57,675 bases of DNA from Flavobacteriaceae bacterium UBA6268 (GTDB lineage: Bacteria > Bacteroidota > Bacteroidia > Flavobacteriales > Flavobacteriaceae). Position 1 is the stretch's first letter; every line of letters begins with the position of its first letter. The stretch covers positions 1 to 57,675 of the forward strand of contig DJVA01000083.1 of NCBI GenBank assembly GCA_002440705.1, given 5' to 3'. Below are positions 43,432-51,984 of this stretch, in pieces. The notes beneath the pieces are model-generated. The model made no database searches and was not told where the DNA came from. It saw only the letters and a list, made by a program, of their open reading frames with translations. The translations under genes were made by a program, and so were the position numbers.

Positions 43432-43863
43432 ATGAAAAAATTGCTATGGATAGGCCTCCTGTTGGCCTTCACTCAAGGGTTTTCCCAGGAATGGGGTTCG
43501 GTGAACAAAAATACTGTAACGGTTAAAGAAGTAGCCCCCGTATGGCCTGGTTGCGAGGCAAAGTCGGGTGCCGGGATCGATGCTTGCTTCAGACAGCAAT
43601 TAACCAATCACATTGCCAAAAACTATAAGTATCCCCCTGAAGCTTATAAAAATAACGAACAAGGGAAAGTGATCGTGGAATTGATCATTAACGAAAAAGG
43701 CATAGTCGAAATCCAGAGCGTAACTGGGGGTACTGCTGCCCTTCAAGAAGAAGCCAAACGCAACATCCTTTTGATTCCCAAAATGAAGAAACCCGGCATG
43801 CTAGCTGGCAAGCCCAAGGCCATAAAATACACCATCCCCATTACGTTTAAGACTGGGAAATAA
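43432..43863 (+). CDS. TonB C-terminal-domain protein with a signal peptide
   Basis: A 143-residue protein: signal peptide (ending GFSQ), a short linker with VAPVWPGCEAK and a second Cys in IDACFRQQL, then a TonB C-terminal domain (YKYPPEAYKNNEQGKVIVEL to KYTIPITFKTGK). Unlike a real TonB it lacks a membrane anchor and a proline-rich spacer, so it is probably a free periplasmic protein. The two Cys may form a disulfide. It starts 13 bases after thyA. The stop codon directly abuts that of the convergent aminotransferase. Confidence 0.82.
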   Translation: MKKLLWIGLLLAFTQGFSQEWGSVNKNTVTVKEVAPVWPGCEAKSGAGIDACFRQQLTNHIAKNYKYPPEAYKNNEQGKVIVELIINEKGIVEIQSVTGGTAALQEEAKRNILLIPKMKKPGMLAGKPKAIKYTIPITFKTGK

Positions 43864-44964
43864 TCAATTCCCAAGTATTTGGATCATTTGATCCAAATCT
43901 CTTGAAGTATTGTAAAAATGAAACCCCACCCGAATGCCTTTTCCACGTTGTGAGGTGAGGATATTGGAATCCTTTAACTTTTGAAATAAAGCGGCGTCTC
44001 CCTTGATGTTGAAAATGGTGGAATGTTTTTTTCGATTGGCAATCAATGGCTCCAAAAGGCCCAATTCTAAAAAACGTCGATGCGCCATTTTTGAAAAATC
44101 ACTCAAATACGTTTCAATCCGTTCCATGCCAATGGCTTCCAAGAATCGGATGGCCTGCCCTAAGGTGCCATAATTCAAGGTATCCTGATGCCCTGGTTCC
44201 ATCCTTCCAATAAAATTAATATCATCTTTCTTTCCATAGACCGCATCCGCAGAGTTGAACCCTATGGTCTTTGGGAACACCTTTTTTGCCACAGAAGGTT
44301 TCACCAAAAAGAACCCATTGCCATAACCCGCTAGCAGCCACTTATAGGTACTGGCACCCACCACATCGAAAGCACTGGCCTCAAAATTGAATCGGGCAGT
44401 GCCAAAATATTGGGTGCCATCCCCCACAAACAACGTTTCAGGATACTGCTGTTTTAGGCTTTTTAAAAACTCCAAATCTAACAGTACCCCACTAATATAC
44501 TGTACAATGCTGCAGAGAAAAACATGCGGCTGGTATTTTTCAAACGCTTCGGAAAGGTGTTCTTCCAGGTGCTCGTCCAAAGTAACAGAGGCCACCTCAA
44601 AATCCCGAAACTCCACCGGCCAATTGATGGAGGGGTAATCCCCCTGAATGAGCAGCACCTTGCTTCCTTTGGGCAATCCTTCCAAAAGCATGTTCATACC
44701 AAATGAAAAATTGGGAACCAAGGCTACCCGTTCTTTGGACGTTTGAAAAAAACGCGCAACGTCTTCCTTAATCTCCCAAATGTGGAATTTGTGCGAATCC
44801 CTAAACAAGCTCCCTTCCTTCAAAAAGTCTTGATCGTGCTGCTGGCGCCATTTAACCAATTGCTTAGGCAACAATCCGCTTGATGCGGTATTGAGATAGG
44901 TATAGTGCCCAATGACGGGAAATTCTTCGGTAAAATTGATGCTGGATGCGAATGAAATGCTCAA
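43864..44964 (-). CDS. Class V aminotransferase-family PLP enzyme
   Basis: A 366-residue PLP enzyme of the cysteine desulfurase/isopenicillin-epimerase-like fold. The PLP Lys208 is in GASTYKWLLAGYGNG and the pyridine-binding Asp182 in FVGDGTQYFG. The N-terminal YTYLNTASSGLLP is the substrate-side loop typical of this family. No cysteine-bearing desulfurase loop is obvious, so it is more likely a kynureninase- or epimerase-like enzyme than IscS. Substrate unknown. Divergent from the 2TM gene. Confidence 0.85.
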   Translation of the reverse strand: MSISFASSINFTEEFPVIGHYTYLNTASSGLLPKQLVKWRQQHDQDFLKEGSLFRDSHKFHIWEIKEDVARFFQTSKERVALVPNFSFGMNMLLEGLPKGSKVLLIQGDYPSINWPVEFRDFEVASVTLDEHLEEHLSEAFEKYQPHVFLCSIVQYISGVLLDLEFLKSLKQQYPETLFVGDGTQYFGTARFNFEASAFDVVGASTYKWLLAGYGNGFFLVKPSVAKKVFPKTIGFNSADAVYGKKDDINFIGRMEPGHQDTLNYGTLGQAIRFLEAIGMERIETYLSDFSKMAHRRFLELGLLEPLIANRKKHSTIFNIKGDAALFQKLKDSNILTSQRGKGIRVGFHFYNTSRDLDQMIQILGN

Positions 44965-45001
44965 AATTGGGTATTTTTACGGAACGGCTAAAGGTACTTC
45001 T

Positions 45002-45418
45002 ATGTTTTCAAATCGCAAAACAAACGACCGAATGGATGCAGAACAACGCGAACAATACGAGTATGCCCGCAAAAGGATTAAACAGAAAAAGCGGTTGATG
45101 CAGCATTTCATTGTTTTTCTTGCGGGATCCCTTCTGTTGATCATCATCAATCCGGTACTGGGGATTGGCAAAGGATTCTTTATCAAGAATTGGTTTGTTT
45201 GGGCCATTTTGATGTGGGCGCTTCTTTTTTTGGTACATCTACTCAACGTCTTCATTCTTAATAGGTTTATGGGCAAGGAATGGGAAGATCGGCAAATGGA
45301 CCGACTGAAAGCCAAACAGCAAGCCAAAATAGACCAGATGGCACTCCAGGTTGAAAAGGAAATTACGACTTCACAGGTAAAAAAAAACGAACCGCCCCAG
45401 GAAACCCAAAATCCATGA
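45002..45418 (+). CDS. 2TM-domain membrane protein
   Basis: A 138-residue protein. It has a charged N-terminal helix (EQYEYARKRIKQKKRLMQH) and two membrane spans (about 39-58 and 66-86) with the RFMGKEWEDRQM motif after the second. A long charged helix with a Gln/Lys-rich tail completes it. This is the 2TM domain found in many Flavobacteriaceae proteins, including some histidine kinases; function unknown. The ATG at 45002 is chosen because upstream codons overlap the divergent gene. Overlaps folA by 4 bases (ATGA). Confidence 0.8.
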   Translation: MFSNRKTNDRMDAEQREQYEYARKRIKQKKRLMQHFIVFLAGSLLLIIINPVLGIGKGFFIKNWFVWAILMWALLFLVHLLNVFILNRFMGKEWEDRQMDRLKAKQQAKIDQMALQVEKEITTSQVKKNEPPQETQNP

Positions 45419-45897
45419 TTACCCTGATTGCCGCTGCGGGCGAACGTAACGAATTGGGCAAGGACAACGAATTGGTTTGGCATTTGCCCGATGATTTCAA
45501 GCGATTCAAACAATTGACGACCGGACATTGCATCATCATGGGTCGCAAAACCTTCGAATCGTTTCCAAAACCACTTCCCAACCGCACCCATATTGTTATT
45601 ACCCGAAATACCGATTACCAAGGGGAGGGAATCATCGTGGTGGCCTCCATGGAGGAGGCGCTCCTAAAAGCAGAGGACGATTCCCAACCCTTCATCATTG
45701 GAGGGGGCGAAATCTATCGCTTGGGACTCCCCTTCGCCCAAAAAATTGAACTGACCCGGGTTCATGCTACTTTTGAAGCCGACACCTTTTTCCCCGAAAT
45801 TCCAGAAGAAGAATGGGTATTGGAGTCTGTAGTACGGCACGAAAAAGATGATCGCCATGCCCATGCTTTCAGCTATCTCACGTATTTAAGAAAATAA
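45415..45897 (+). CDS. folA: Dihydrofolate reductase
   Basis: A 160-residue enzyme of standard length. It opens MITLIAAAGERNELGKDNEL, with the catalytic acidic pair Asp26/Asp27 after WHLPDD, the NADPH-site MGRKTFES and FIIGGGEIYR. It supplies tetrahydrofolate for thymidylate synthesis. Overlaps the 2TM gene by 4 bases and precedes the kinase-like gene by 1 base. Confidence 0.95.
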   Translation: MITLIAAAGERNELGKDNELVWHLPDDFKRFKQLTTGHCIIMGRKTFESFPKPLPNRTHIVITRNTDYQGEGIIVVASMEEALLKAEDDSQPFIIGGGEIYRLGLPFAQKIELTRVHATFEADTFFPEIPEEEWVLESVVRHEKDDRHAHAFSYLTYLRK

Positions 45898-45898
45898 A

Positions 45899-46741
45899 AT
45901 GGAGGCCTTGTTGCAATCCCTTGCGGAAAACAATGGTTTTGTAATTCATCAAAGAAAACCATTGGCCGGTGGGGACATCAACAAAGTACTTCTTTTGGAG
46001 ACTTCTGAAGGGTGCTTTGTCGTTAAAATCAATGATAAAAATAAATTTCCAAAAATGTTTGAAGCTGAAGCAAAAGGGTTGGAATTGTTGCGGCAGTCCC
46101 AAAGCTTTCAGATTCCTGACGTTAAGTCGGTGGGGGAATACCATGAAGACGCATACCTACTCCTAGCGTATTTGGAAGCTGGGCCAAAAAGTGAAAGCTT
46201 CTGGGAACATTTTGGTCAACTATTGGCTTTATTACATCAAAAAACAGCGCAGTACTTTGGTTTGGATCACGACAACTACATCGGAAGCTTGCCCCAATAC
46301 AATTCCAGGGCTTCAACCACTAGCGAGTTTTATATTACTCAACGCTTGGAACCCCAATTTAGGATGGCCCGCCAACGGGGATTCGAAATTCAAAATCTGG
46401 ATGCCTTTTTTAAGAATGTTGCTGGAATCATTCCCTCGGAAGCTCCAGCCCTGATTCATGGTGACTTATGGAATGGTAATTATTTGGTTTCAAATGGCTA
46501 TCCTGCACTTATCGATCCTGCAGTTGCCTATGCCCCAAGAGAAATGGACCTGGCAATGATGCAGCTGTTTGGCGGTTTTCCGGAAATTGTATTTCGCACC
46601 TACCACGAGTGTTTTCCTATTCAAAACGATTGGCAGGAACGCCTCTCCTTTTGGCAATTGTATTATCTCTTGGCACACCTAAACCTTTTTGGGTCGGGTT
46701 ACCTGCCTTCAGTCCAAAAAATAGTAAATCAGTATTGCTAA
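45899..46741 (+). CDS. Fructosamine kinase / ketosamine-3-kinase family protein
   Basis: A 280-residue kinase-fold protein. The catalytic loop is LIHGDLWNGNYL (about 187-198), with IDPAVAYAPREMDLAM following as the metal-binding segment. The N-lobe has KPLAGGDINKVLLLETSEG and VVKIND. Such enzymes phosphorylate sugar-modified amino groups, triggering deglycation of protein or small-molecule Amadori products. It starts 1 base after folA; fabD follows after 35 bases. Confidence 0.92.
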   Translation: MEALLQSLAENNGFVIHQRKPLAGGDINKVLLLETSEGCFVVKINDKNKFPKMFEAEAKGLELLRQSQSFQIPDVKSVGEYHEDAYLLLAYLEAGPKSESFWEHFGQLLALLHQKTAQYFGLDHDNYIGSLPQYNSRASTTSEFYITQRLEPQFRMARQRGFEIQNLDAFFKNVAGIIPSEAPALIHGDLWNGNYLVSNGYPALIDPAVAYAPREMDLAMMQLFGGFPEIVFRTYHECFPIQNDWQERLSFWQLYYLLAHLNLFGSGYLPSVQKIVNQYC

Positions 46742-46776
46742 AGAAAACCGTATTTTTACAAACTAAATCCTTCCAA

Positions 46777-47658
46777 ATGAAAGCATATATTTTTCCGGGC
46801 CAAGGAGCCCAACATACAGGAATGGGGCAAGACCTTTACGAAGCATCCGACAAGGCCAAAGACCTATTTCAGCATGCCAACGAAGTATTGGGCTTTGACA
46901 TTACCAAAATTATGTTCGAAGGTTCCGTTGAGGAACTTAAGCAAACCAAAGTCACACAACCCGCCATATTTTTACATTCCACCATATTGGCCGAGGTGAT
47001 GGGAACTGCCTTTCAACCCGATATGGTTGCTGGACATTCCCTTGGTGAACTCTCTGCTTTGGTAGCAAACCGAACGATCGCGTTTAGTGACGGACTTCAG
47101 TTGGTGTATAAAAGAGCCTTGGCCATGCAAAAAGCTTGTGAAATGACCGAATCGACCATGGCCGCCGTATTGGGACTGGACGACCAAATTGTAGAGGAAG
47201 TATGCAAGTCGATTTCCGGAATTGTAGTACCAGCCAATTACAATTGCCCCGGGCAGTTGGTTATTTCAGGTGAGCTTGAAGCGGTGAATAAAGCTTGTGA
47301 AGCTATGAAGGAAGCAGGGGCCAAAAGGGCTTTGCTCTTACCCGTCGGTGGGGCATTCCACAGTCCGCTCATGGAGCCGGCAAGGGAAGAATTAGCCACA
47401 GCGATTGAAAATACCCAATTTACAGCCCCCGCGTGTCCCATTTATCAAAATGTCCCCACTACGGCAGTAACCAATGCCAGCGAAATCAAGAAAAATTTGA
47501 TGGCCCAGTTAACGGCTCCGGTAAAATGGACTCAAAGTGTTCAGCACATGATTGCCGATGGGGCTTCTACTTTCATTGAAGTGGGGCCGGGGAATGTACT
47601 GCAAGGCTTGGTAAAAAAAGTAGATGCCTCCGTAACTACCGAAAAAGCTGAAATCTAG
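46777..47658 (+). CDS. fabD: Malonyl-CoA:acyl-carrier-protein transacylase
   Basis: A 293-residue enzyme. FPGQGAQHTGMG at the N-terminus and the nucleophile Ser88 in VAGHSLGELSAL are diagnostic, with the His of GGAFHSPLM near 200 completing the dyad. It loads malonyl groups onto ACP for fatty acid synthesis. The ATG at 46777 is the conserved start; the in-frame extension upstream overlaps the kinase gene in another frame and is not real. Confidence 0.95.
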   Translation: MKAYIFPGQGAQHTGMGQDLYEASDKAKDLFQHANEVLGFDITKIMFEGSVEELKQTKVTQPAIFLHSTILAEVMGTAFQPDMVAGHSLGELSALVANRTIAFSDGLQLVYKRALAMQKACEMTESTMAAVLGLDDQIVEEVCKSISGIVVPANYNCPGQLVISGELEAVNKACEAMKEAGAKRALLLPVGGAFHSPLMEPAREELATAIENTQFTAPACPIYQNVPTTAVTNASEIKKNLMAQLTAPVKWTQSVQHMIADGASTFIEVGPGNVLQGLVKKVDASVTTEKAEI

Positions 47659-47750
47659 ACAATCTAGGCGTTTTAGGTACCGTAAACTTTTATCGGCATT
47701 GCCCACAATACCATATTCCGGCTTTAAGTTAGATGAAAAATTGAAGCCTT

Positions 47751-48356
47751 ATGGAAAAAGCAATCCTACCCTCCGCCGAAAAGTCCATCGACTTATTATT
47801 ACAGGAAAATAATCGTTCCGAACATTCGGTAACAGCTTTGCCAAAAAAGCTTTTGTTGAAAACAGTGAGCGAACTTTCCTTTTGGCTGTTCTCGTTTCAC
47901 CGGAAACAAGAGTTGCGCTATAAAAAAATCATCAAAAAAATAAACTTCGGGTCCAGTCAGCTACAGGAATCCGCACAAGAAGTTAAAGAGGTTCAGGTTT
48001 CAGAGGAAATCATCCAACTCATCATGGGCAATCTCAAGCGATTTGAAAAAGAAAAAGGGTACTTGGATAAAGATCTGGATCTTCCCGGCTTGGCTAAATC
48101 GTTTGGAACCAACCACAGTTACCTTTCACGTGTCGTCAATGGCATCAAGGGGAAATCATTTAAAAGCTATCTCAATGATTTACGGATTGAGCATGCCTTT
48201 GTGGACCTACAAACGGATCCTAAAAAAAGACGATTTACTATAGAGGCCATTGCCCAAGAGAATGGTTTCAAAAGTGCAGAGAGTTTTTCAAAGAAATTCA
48301 AGGTACGTTATGGAATGTATCCCTCTGTATTTTTGAGAAAGTTAGAAGCGGCTTAA
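47751..48356 (+). CDS. AraC-family HTH protein without a sensor domain
   Basis: A 201-residue protein. The C-terminal half (about 110-200) is an AraC-type double helix-turn-helix: LDLPGLAKSFGTNHSYLSRVVN and FTIEAIAQENGFKSAESFSKKF, ending YGMYPSVFLRK. The N-terminal part has basic helical stretches (FHRKQELRYKKIIKKINFG) like the linker of the large TPR-sensor AraC proteins of Bacteroidota, but the TPR and membrane parts are missing. Either a short stand-alone regulator or a remnant of a longer gene. The stop codon overlaps the convergent galE end by 4 bases. Confidence 0.85.
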   Translation: MEKAILPSAEKSIDLLLQENNRSEHSVTALPKKLLLKTVSELSFWLFSFHRKQELRYKKIIKKINFGSSQLQESAQEVKEVQVSEEIIQLIMGNLKRFEKEKGYLDKDLDLPGLAKSFGTNHSYLSRVVNGIKGKSFKSYLNDLRIEHAFVDLQTDPKKRRFTIEAIAQENGFKSAESFSKKFKVRYGMYPSVFLRKLEAA

Positions 48357-49369
48357 ATTCCGCGGACCTTACGCTCCCACTTCCAAGCAGAAGCAAGGGC
48401 ATTTTCCATGCTTCGCTGGGTGCGCCATCCCATGACTTCCAGAGCTTTCTTGGTGTCAGCATATACCGCAACAACATCTCCCGGCCTTCGATCCACAATT
48501 TGATAATTGATTTTTTGCCCTGTTACCTTTTCAAAAGCTTTGATTACTTCCAAAACTGAGGATCCTTTGCCTGTTCCTAGATTAAACACTTCATAGGGGG
48601 TTTGGCTTTCATTGGTAAGGAGGCGCTGCAGTGCCTTAACATGTGCTTCTGCCAAATCCACGACATGAATGTAATCCCTTACACAACTGCCATCGGCCGT
48701 TGGATAATCGGCTCCAAAAACCGAAAGTGTCGTCCTGAGACCTGCAGCCGTTTGGGTGATAAATGGAACGAGATTCTGGGGCACCCCTTTGGGTAGTTCC
48801 CCAATTTCGGCTGAATCATGAGCCCCAATTGGGTTAAAGTACCTTAGGGAAATAGCCTTTAAACTTGTAGCCTTACAGGTATCCATTAAAATTTCCTCTG
48901 AAATTTGCTTGGTATTCCCATAGGGGGATATGGCCTGTTTTACGGGTGCATCTTCCGTAATGGGTAAAGAATCGGGCTCTCCATAAACGGTACAAGAGGA
49001 ACTGAAGATGAAATTTTGAATGCCATTCTGTGCACATTCTTGTAGCAAATACACCAAAGAATGCAGATTGTTTTCATAATAGAGCAATGGATTCTCCACA
49101 CTTTCCGCGACGGCTTTACTTGCTGCAAAATGAATGACGCCGTCAATGCTGTGATTTTTGAAGAATGCAGCAACGGAATCCTTTTTACGAAGATCCAATT
49201 TTTCAAATAAGGGGGTGGTGCCAGAAATACGGGTAATGCCACTTAAAACTGAAGCTTCCGCATTGGAAAGATCATCAATAATCACGACCTCGAAACCGGC
49301 CTCCTGCAATGCTACAACGGTATGGGACCCAATGTATCCAAGCCCACCTGTAACCAAAATTTTCTGCAT
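48353..49369 (-). CDS. galE: UDP-glucose 4-epimerase
   Basis: A 338-residue short-chain dehydrogenase-type epimerase. NAD-binding GGLGYIGSHT is at 8-17, FSSSCTVYGE near 122-131 gives the catalytic Ser, and Tyr150/Lys154 lie in SPYGNTK. It interconverts UDP-glucose and UDP-galactose (or the N-acetyl forms) for surface polysaccharide. It starts 15 bases after the DegT-family gene, so the two form a sugar-nucleotide operon. Confidence 0.93.
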   Translation of the reverse strand: MQKILVTGGLGYIGSHTVVALQEAGFEVVIIDDLSNAEASVLSGITRISGTTPLFEKLDLRKKDSVAAFFKNHSIDGVIHFAASKAVAESVENPLLYYENNLHSLVYLLQECAQNGIQNFIFSSSCTVYGEPDSLPITEDAPVKQAISPYGNTKQISEEILMDTCKATSLKAISLRYFNPIGAHDSAEIGELPKGVPQNLVPFITQTAAGLRTTLSVFGADYPTADGSCVRDYIHVVDLAEAHVKALQRLLTNESQTPYEVFNLGTGKGSSVLEVIKAFEKVTGQKINYQIVDRRPGDVVAVYADTKKALEVMGWRTQRSMENALASAWKWERKVRGI

Positions 49370-49384
49370 GGGAATAAAAAAAGG

Positions 49385-50542
49385 TTAAGATTTTACAAAA
49401 TCGATTACCGTTTTTGCAATGTATGCAATTTGTTCGTCATCCAATTCCGTATGCATCGGAAGTGAAATTACCTCCTTAACCAATTGGTTGGTAACTGGAA
49501 AATCACTTTCACGATAACGCTCGTCCCTATAGGCCTTTTGGGCATGCAATGGAATGGGATAGTACACTCCCGACGGAATTCCTTTTTCGTTGAGGTGTGC
49601 TGCCAATGCATCCCTGTCGACTCCCTGCACGCGGAGGGTATATTGATGAAACACATGGCAATCGCAGCTCTCGCAAAGAGTGTTTCCGGTTGGACAGTAC
49701 CCTGTTGGGGTGATAATTTGATCAATCCCCGCAAAAGCCTTTGTATATTTTTGTGCAGCCAATCTCCTAGCAGTGTTGTACTTGTCCAAATACGGTAATT
49801 TGGCTCTCAGTACAGCTGCTTGTATGGAATCTAATCTGGAATTGACCCCAACCACATCATGGTGGTACCTCACATACATCCCATGATTGACCATCCCCCT
49901 AATGGTATGGGCCAGTGTGTCGTCGTTGGTGAAAATAGCACCACCGTCGCCATAACATCCCAAATTTTTAGAAGGAAAAAATGAGGTAGAGGCTACATGG
50001 CCTATGGTTCCGGTTTTCTTTTTTGAACCATTCTTGGAGGTATAAAATGCCCCTATTCCTTGCGCATTGTCCTCAATTACGTACAAATCGTGTTTTGCAG
50101 CAAGCTCCATAATCTCATCCATGGGGGCCGCCAAACCAAAGAGGTGTATGGGAACAATCGCCTTGGTTTTGTTGGTAATGGCCTTTTCAATGGCTTCGAT
50201 ATCGATATTGAACGTTACTGGATCTACATCTACCAAAACAGGTGTCAATCCCAAAAGTGCAATGACTTCCACCGTTGCCGCAAAAGTAAAATCGGCCGTA
50301 ATCACTTCATCCCCGGGCTGAAGCCCTAACCCCATCATGGCCACTTGAAGTGCGTCGGTACCGTTGGCACAGGGAATGACATGCTTCACGTCCAAATAGG
50401 CCTCCAGCTCTTTTTGAAAAGCATGCACTTCGGGACCATTAATGTATGCTGTGGAATCTATGACTTCGAGAACCGATTGGTTTACAACTTCCTTGATGTG
50501 CTCGTACTGACCCTTGAGGTCAACCATTTGAATTTTTTTCAT
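49385..50542 (-). CDS. DegT/DnrJ/EryC1/StrS-family sugar aminotransferase
   Basis: A 385-residue PLP enzyme. The PLP Lys192 is in FFPSKNLGCYGDGGA, with FTFAATVEVIALLG and EDNAQGIGAFY (Asp158 binding the pyridine N). This family transaminates keto-sugar nucleotides used for surface glycans. A Cys-rich insert (TLCESCDCHVFHQYTLRV, about 285-302) precedes the conserved HQYT segment; such an insert occurs in some WbpE-like enzymes. First gene of an operon with galE. Sugar substrate not determinable. Confidence 0.93.
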   Translation of the reverse strand: MKKIQMVDLKGQYEHIKEVVNQSVLEVIDSTAYINGPEVHAFQKELEAYLDVKHVIPCANGTDALQVAMMGLGLQPGDEVITADFTFAATVEVIALLGLTPVLVDVDPVTFNIDIEAIEKAITNKTKAIVPIHLFGLAAPMDEIMELAAKHDLYVIEDNAQGIGAFYTSKNGSKKKTGTIGHVASTSFFPSKNLGCYGDGGAIFTNDDTLAHTIRGMVNHGMYVRYHHDVVGVNSRLDSIQAAVLRAKLPYLDKYNTARRLAAQKYTKAFAGIDQIITPTGYCPTGNTLCESCDCHVFHQYTLRVQGVDRDALAAHLNEKGIPSGVYYPIPLHAQKAYRDERYRESDFPVTNQLVKEVISLPMHTELDDEQIAYIAKTVIDFVKS

Positions 50543-50561
50543 GATGGATGTAGAAATTCCT

Positions 50562-50592
50562 CAAAACTACAAAAATTGAAAACGGCGCACAA
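50562..50592 (-). promoter_or_regulatory. Promoter of the DegT-galE operon
   Basis: On the minus strand, TTG (complement of 50590-50592) is followed after 20 bases by TAGTTTTG (complement of 50562-50569), the same -33/-7 pattern and spacing as at the paaE promoter. The ATG is 19 bases beyond. Confidence 0.65.
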
Positions 50593-50631
50593 TGCAATTC
50601 CTCAAAGAAACGTATTTTTACAGGGCCTCTT

Positions 50632-51882
50632 ATGATGCAGGTCCTTTACAACATATTGACCCATACCACTAAGGCCGTATTATGGCCCAGTCAATTCTTT
50701 AGCAAAAAAATGCGTTTTTTTGTGGAGGGGCGAAAAAATGCTTTGCTACTACTTCAGGCAGCCCTAAAACCGGAGGATACCACTATATGGTTCCATTGTG
50801 CTTCCTTAGGGGAATTTGAACAGGGACTTCCCATCATGCAAGCCCTAAAAAAAGCCAAACCTGGATACAAATTGGCAGTCACTTTTTTTTCGCCTTCCGG
50901 ATTCGAAATAAAAAAGAATACCCCATTGGCAGATGCCATAAGTTACCTCCCTTACGACACGCCGCAGAATGTTGCAAAATTCTTGGAAATCGTGCATCCC
51001 AGTATGGCCTTTTTTGTAAAATATGATTTTTGGCCCAATTATCTAAAGGCACTCAACGGTCGCAAAATCCCCACATTTTTGATTTCAGGCTTGTTTCGAA
51101 AAGAACAGCTTTTTTTTAAAAAGTACGGTAGTTTTATGAGGGAAGCCCTAAGCTGTTTTGATCATTTTTTCATTCAAAATGAAGCTTCAAAAGAATTGCT
51201 CGCTTCCATAGGCTTTAACAATGTTACGGTAAGTGGTGATACGCGTTTTGATAGGGTTTCGCATCAAATTGAAATGAACAATACGTTGGATTTCATGGAA
51301 CACTTTAAAGGAAACGCTATCTGTATCGCATGTGGCAGTACTTGGCCAGAGGATGAAGCCGTCCTATTGCCCTATATCAATGAAAAATCTGGGAGTAATG
51401 TAAAGTTTGTCGTGGCCCCACATTCAATCGACGTCCATAAAATTGAGTCCTTTAGAAAAAAATTGAAGCCCAGTTCGGTACAGTATTCTGAAAGCAATCC
51501 AGAAAAATTAAAGCAGGCGCAAGTTTTAATTGTGGACACTGTTGGTTTTCTTAGCAAAATTTACAGCTATGCGGATGTAGCTTACGTAGGTGGAGCTATG
51601 GGGCATACAGGGCTTCATAACATTTTGGAAGCTGCTACCTTTGGGGTCCCCATAGTAATTGGAAGTAACTATCAAAAATTTCCTGAAGCCATAAAGCTGG
51701 AAGATTTGGCTGGGCTATACACCATTCAAAATGCAAAAGAGTGTATGGACGTGATGGAAAAATTTGTGAATGATAAAAAATTTAGGGAGCAAACGGGGAT
51801 GATTGCCGGACACTTTGTAAACAAAAATACAGGGGCCACCCAATTGGTCATGTCCTTTTTAGAGAAAAGGGGCTTAGTGTAG
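50632..51882 (+). CDS. waaA: 3-deoxy-D-manno-octulosonic acid (Kdo) transferase
   Basis: A 416-residue GT-30 family glycosyltransferase that attaches Kdo to lipid A in the inner membrane. Conserved segments are WFHCASLGEFEQGLP (about 54-68), FFVKYDFWPNYL, and the donor-site block YVGGAMGHTGLHNILEAATFGVPIVIG (two parts near 318-344). A hydrophobic N-terminal helix anchors it. Divergent from the DegT-galE operon. Starts ATGATG; either Met is possible. Confidence 0.93.
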   Translation: MMQVLYNILTHTTKAVLWPSQFFSKKMRFFVEGRKNALLLLQAALKPEDTTIWFHCASLGEFEQGLPIMQALKKAKPGYKLAVTFFSPSGFEIKKNTPLADAISYLPYDTPQNVAKFLEIVHPSMAFFVKYDFWPNYLKALNGRKIPTFLISGLFRKEQLFFKKYGSFMREALSCFDHFFIQNEASKELLASIGFNNVTVSGDTRFDRVSHQIEMNNTLDFMEHFKGNAICIACGSTWPEDEAVLLPYINEKSGSNVKFVVAPHSIDVHKIESFRKKLKPSSVQYSESNPEKLKQAQVLIVDTVGFLSKIYSYADVAYVGGAMGHTGLHNILEAATFGVPIVIGSNYQKFPEAIKLEDLAGLYTIQNAKECMDVMEKFVNDKKFREQTGMIAGHFVNKNTGATQLVMSFLEKRGLV

Positions 51883-51984
51883 TGATTACTGGGAGAAAGT
51901 ACAGTTGAATTTATGCCCTAACAATCCTAAAAAAGAACGATACGGCTCTGCTCCAAAACTAATTGCCAATAAAGCGGTTTGGTT
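51883..51984. other. Short gap between convergent waaA and the XRE-S24 gene
   Basis: A 102-base AT-rich gap. No stem-loop terminator or gene was seen. Confidence 0.5.
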
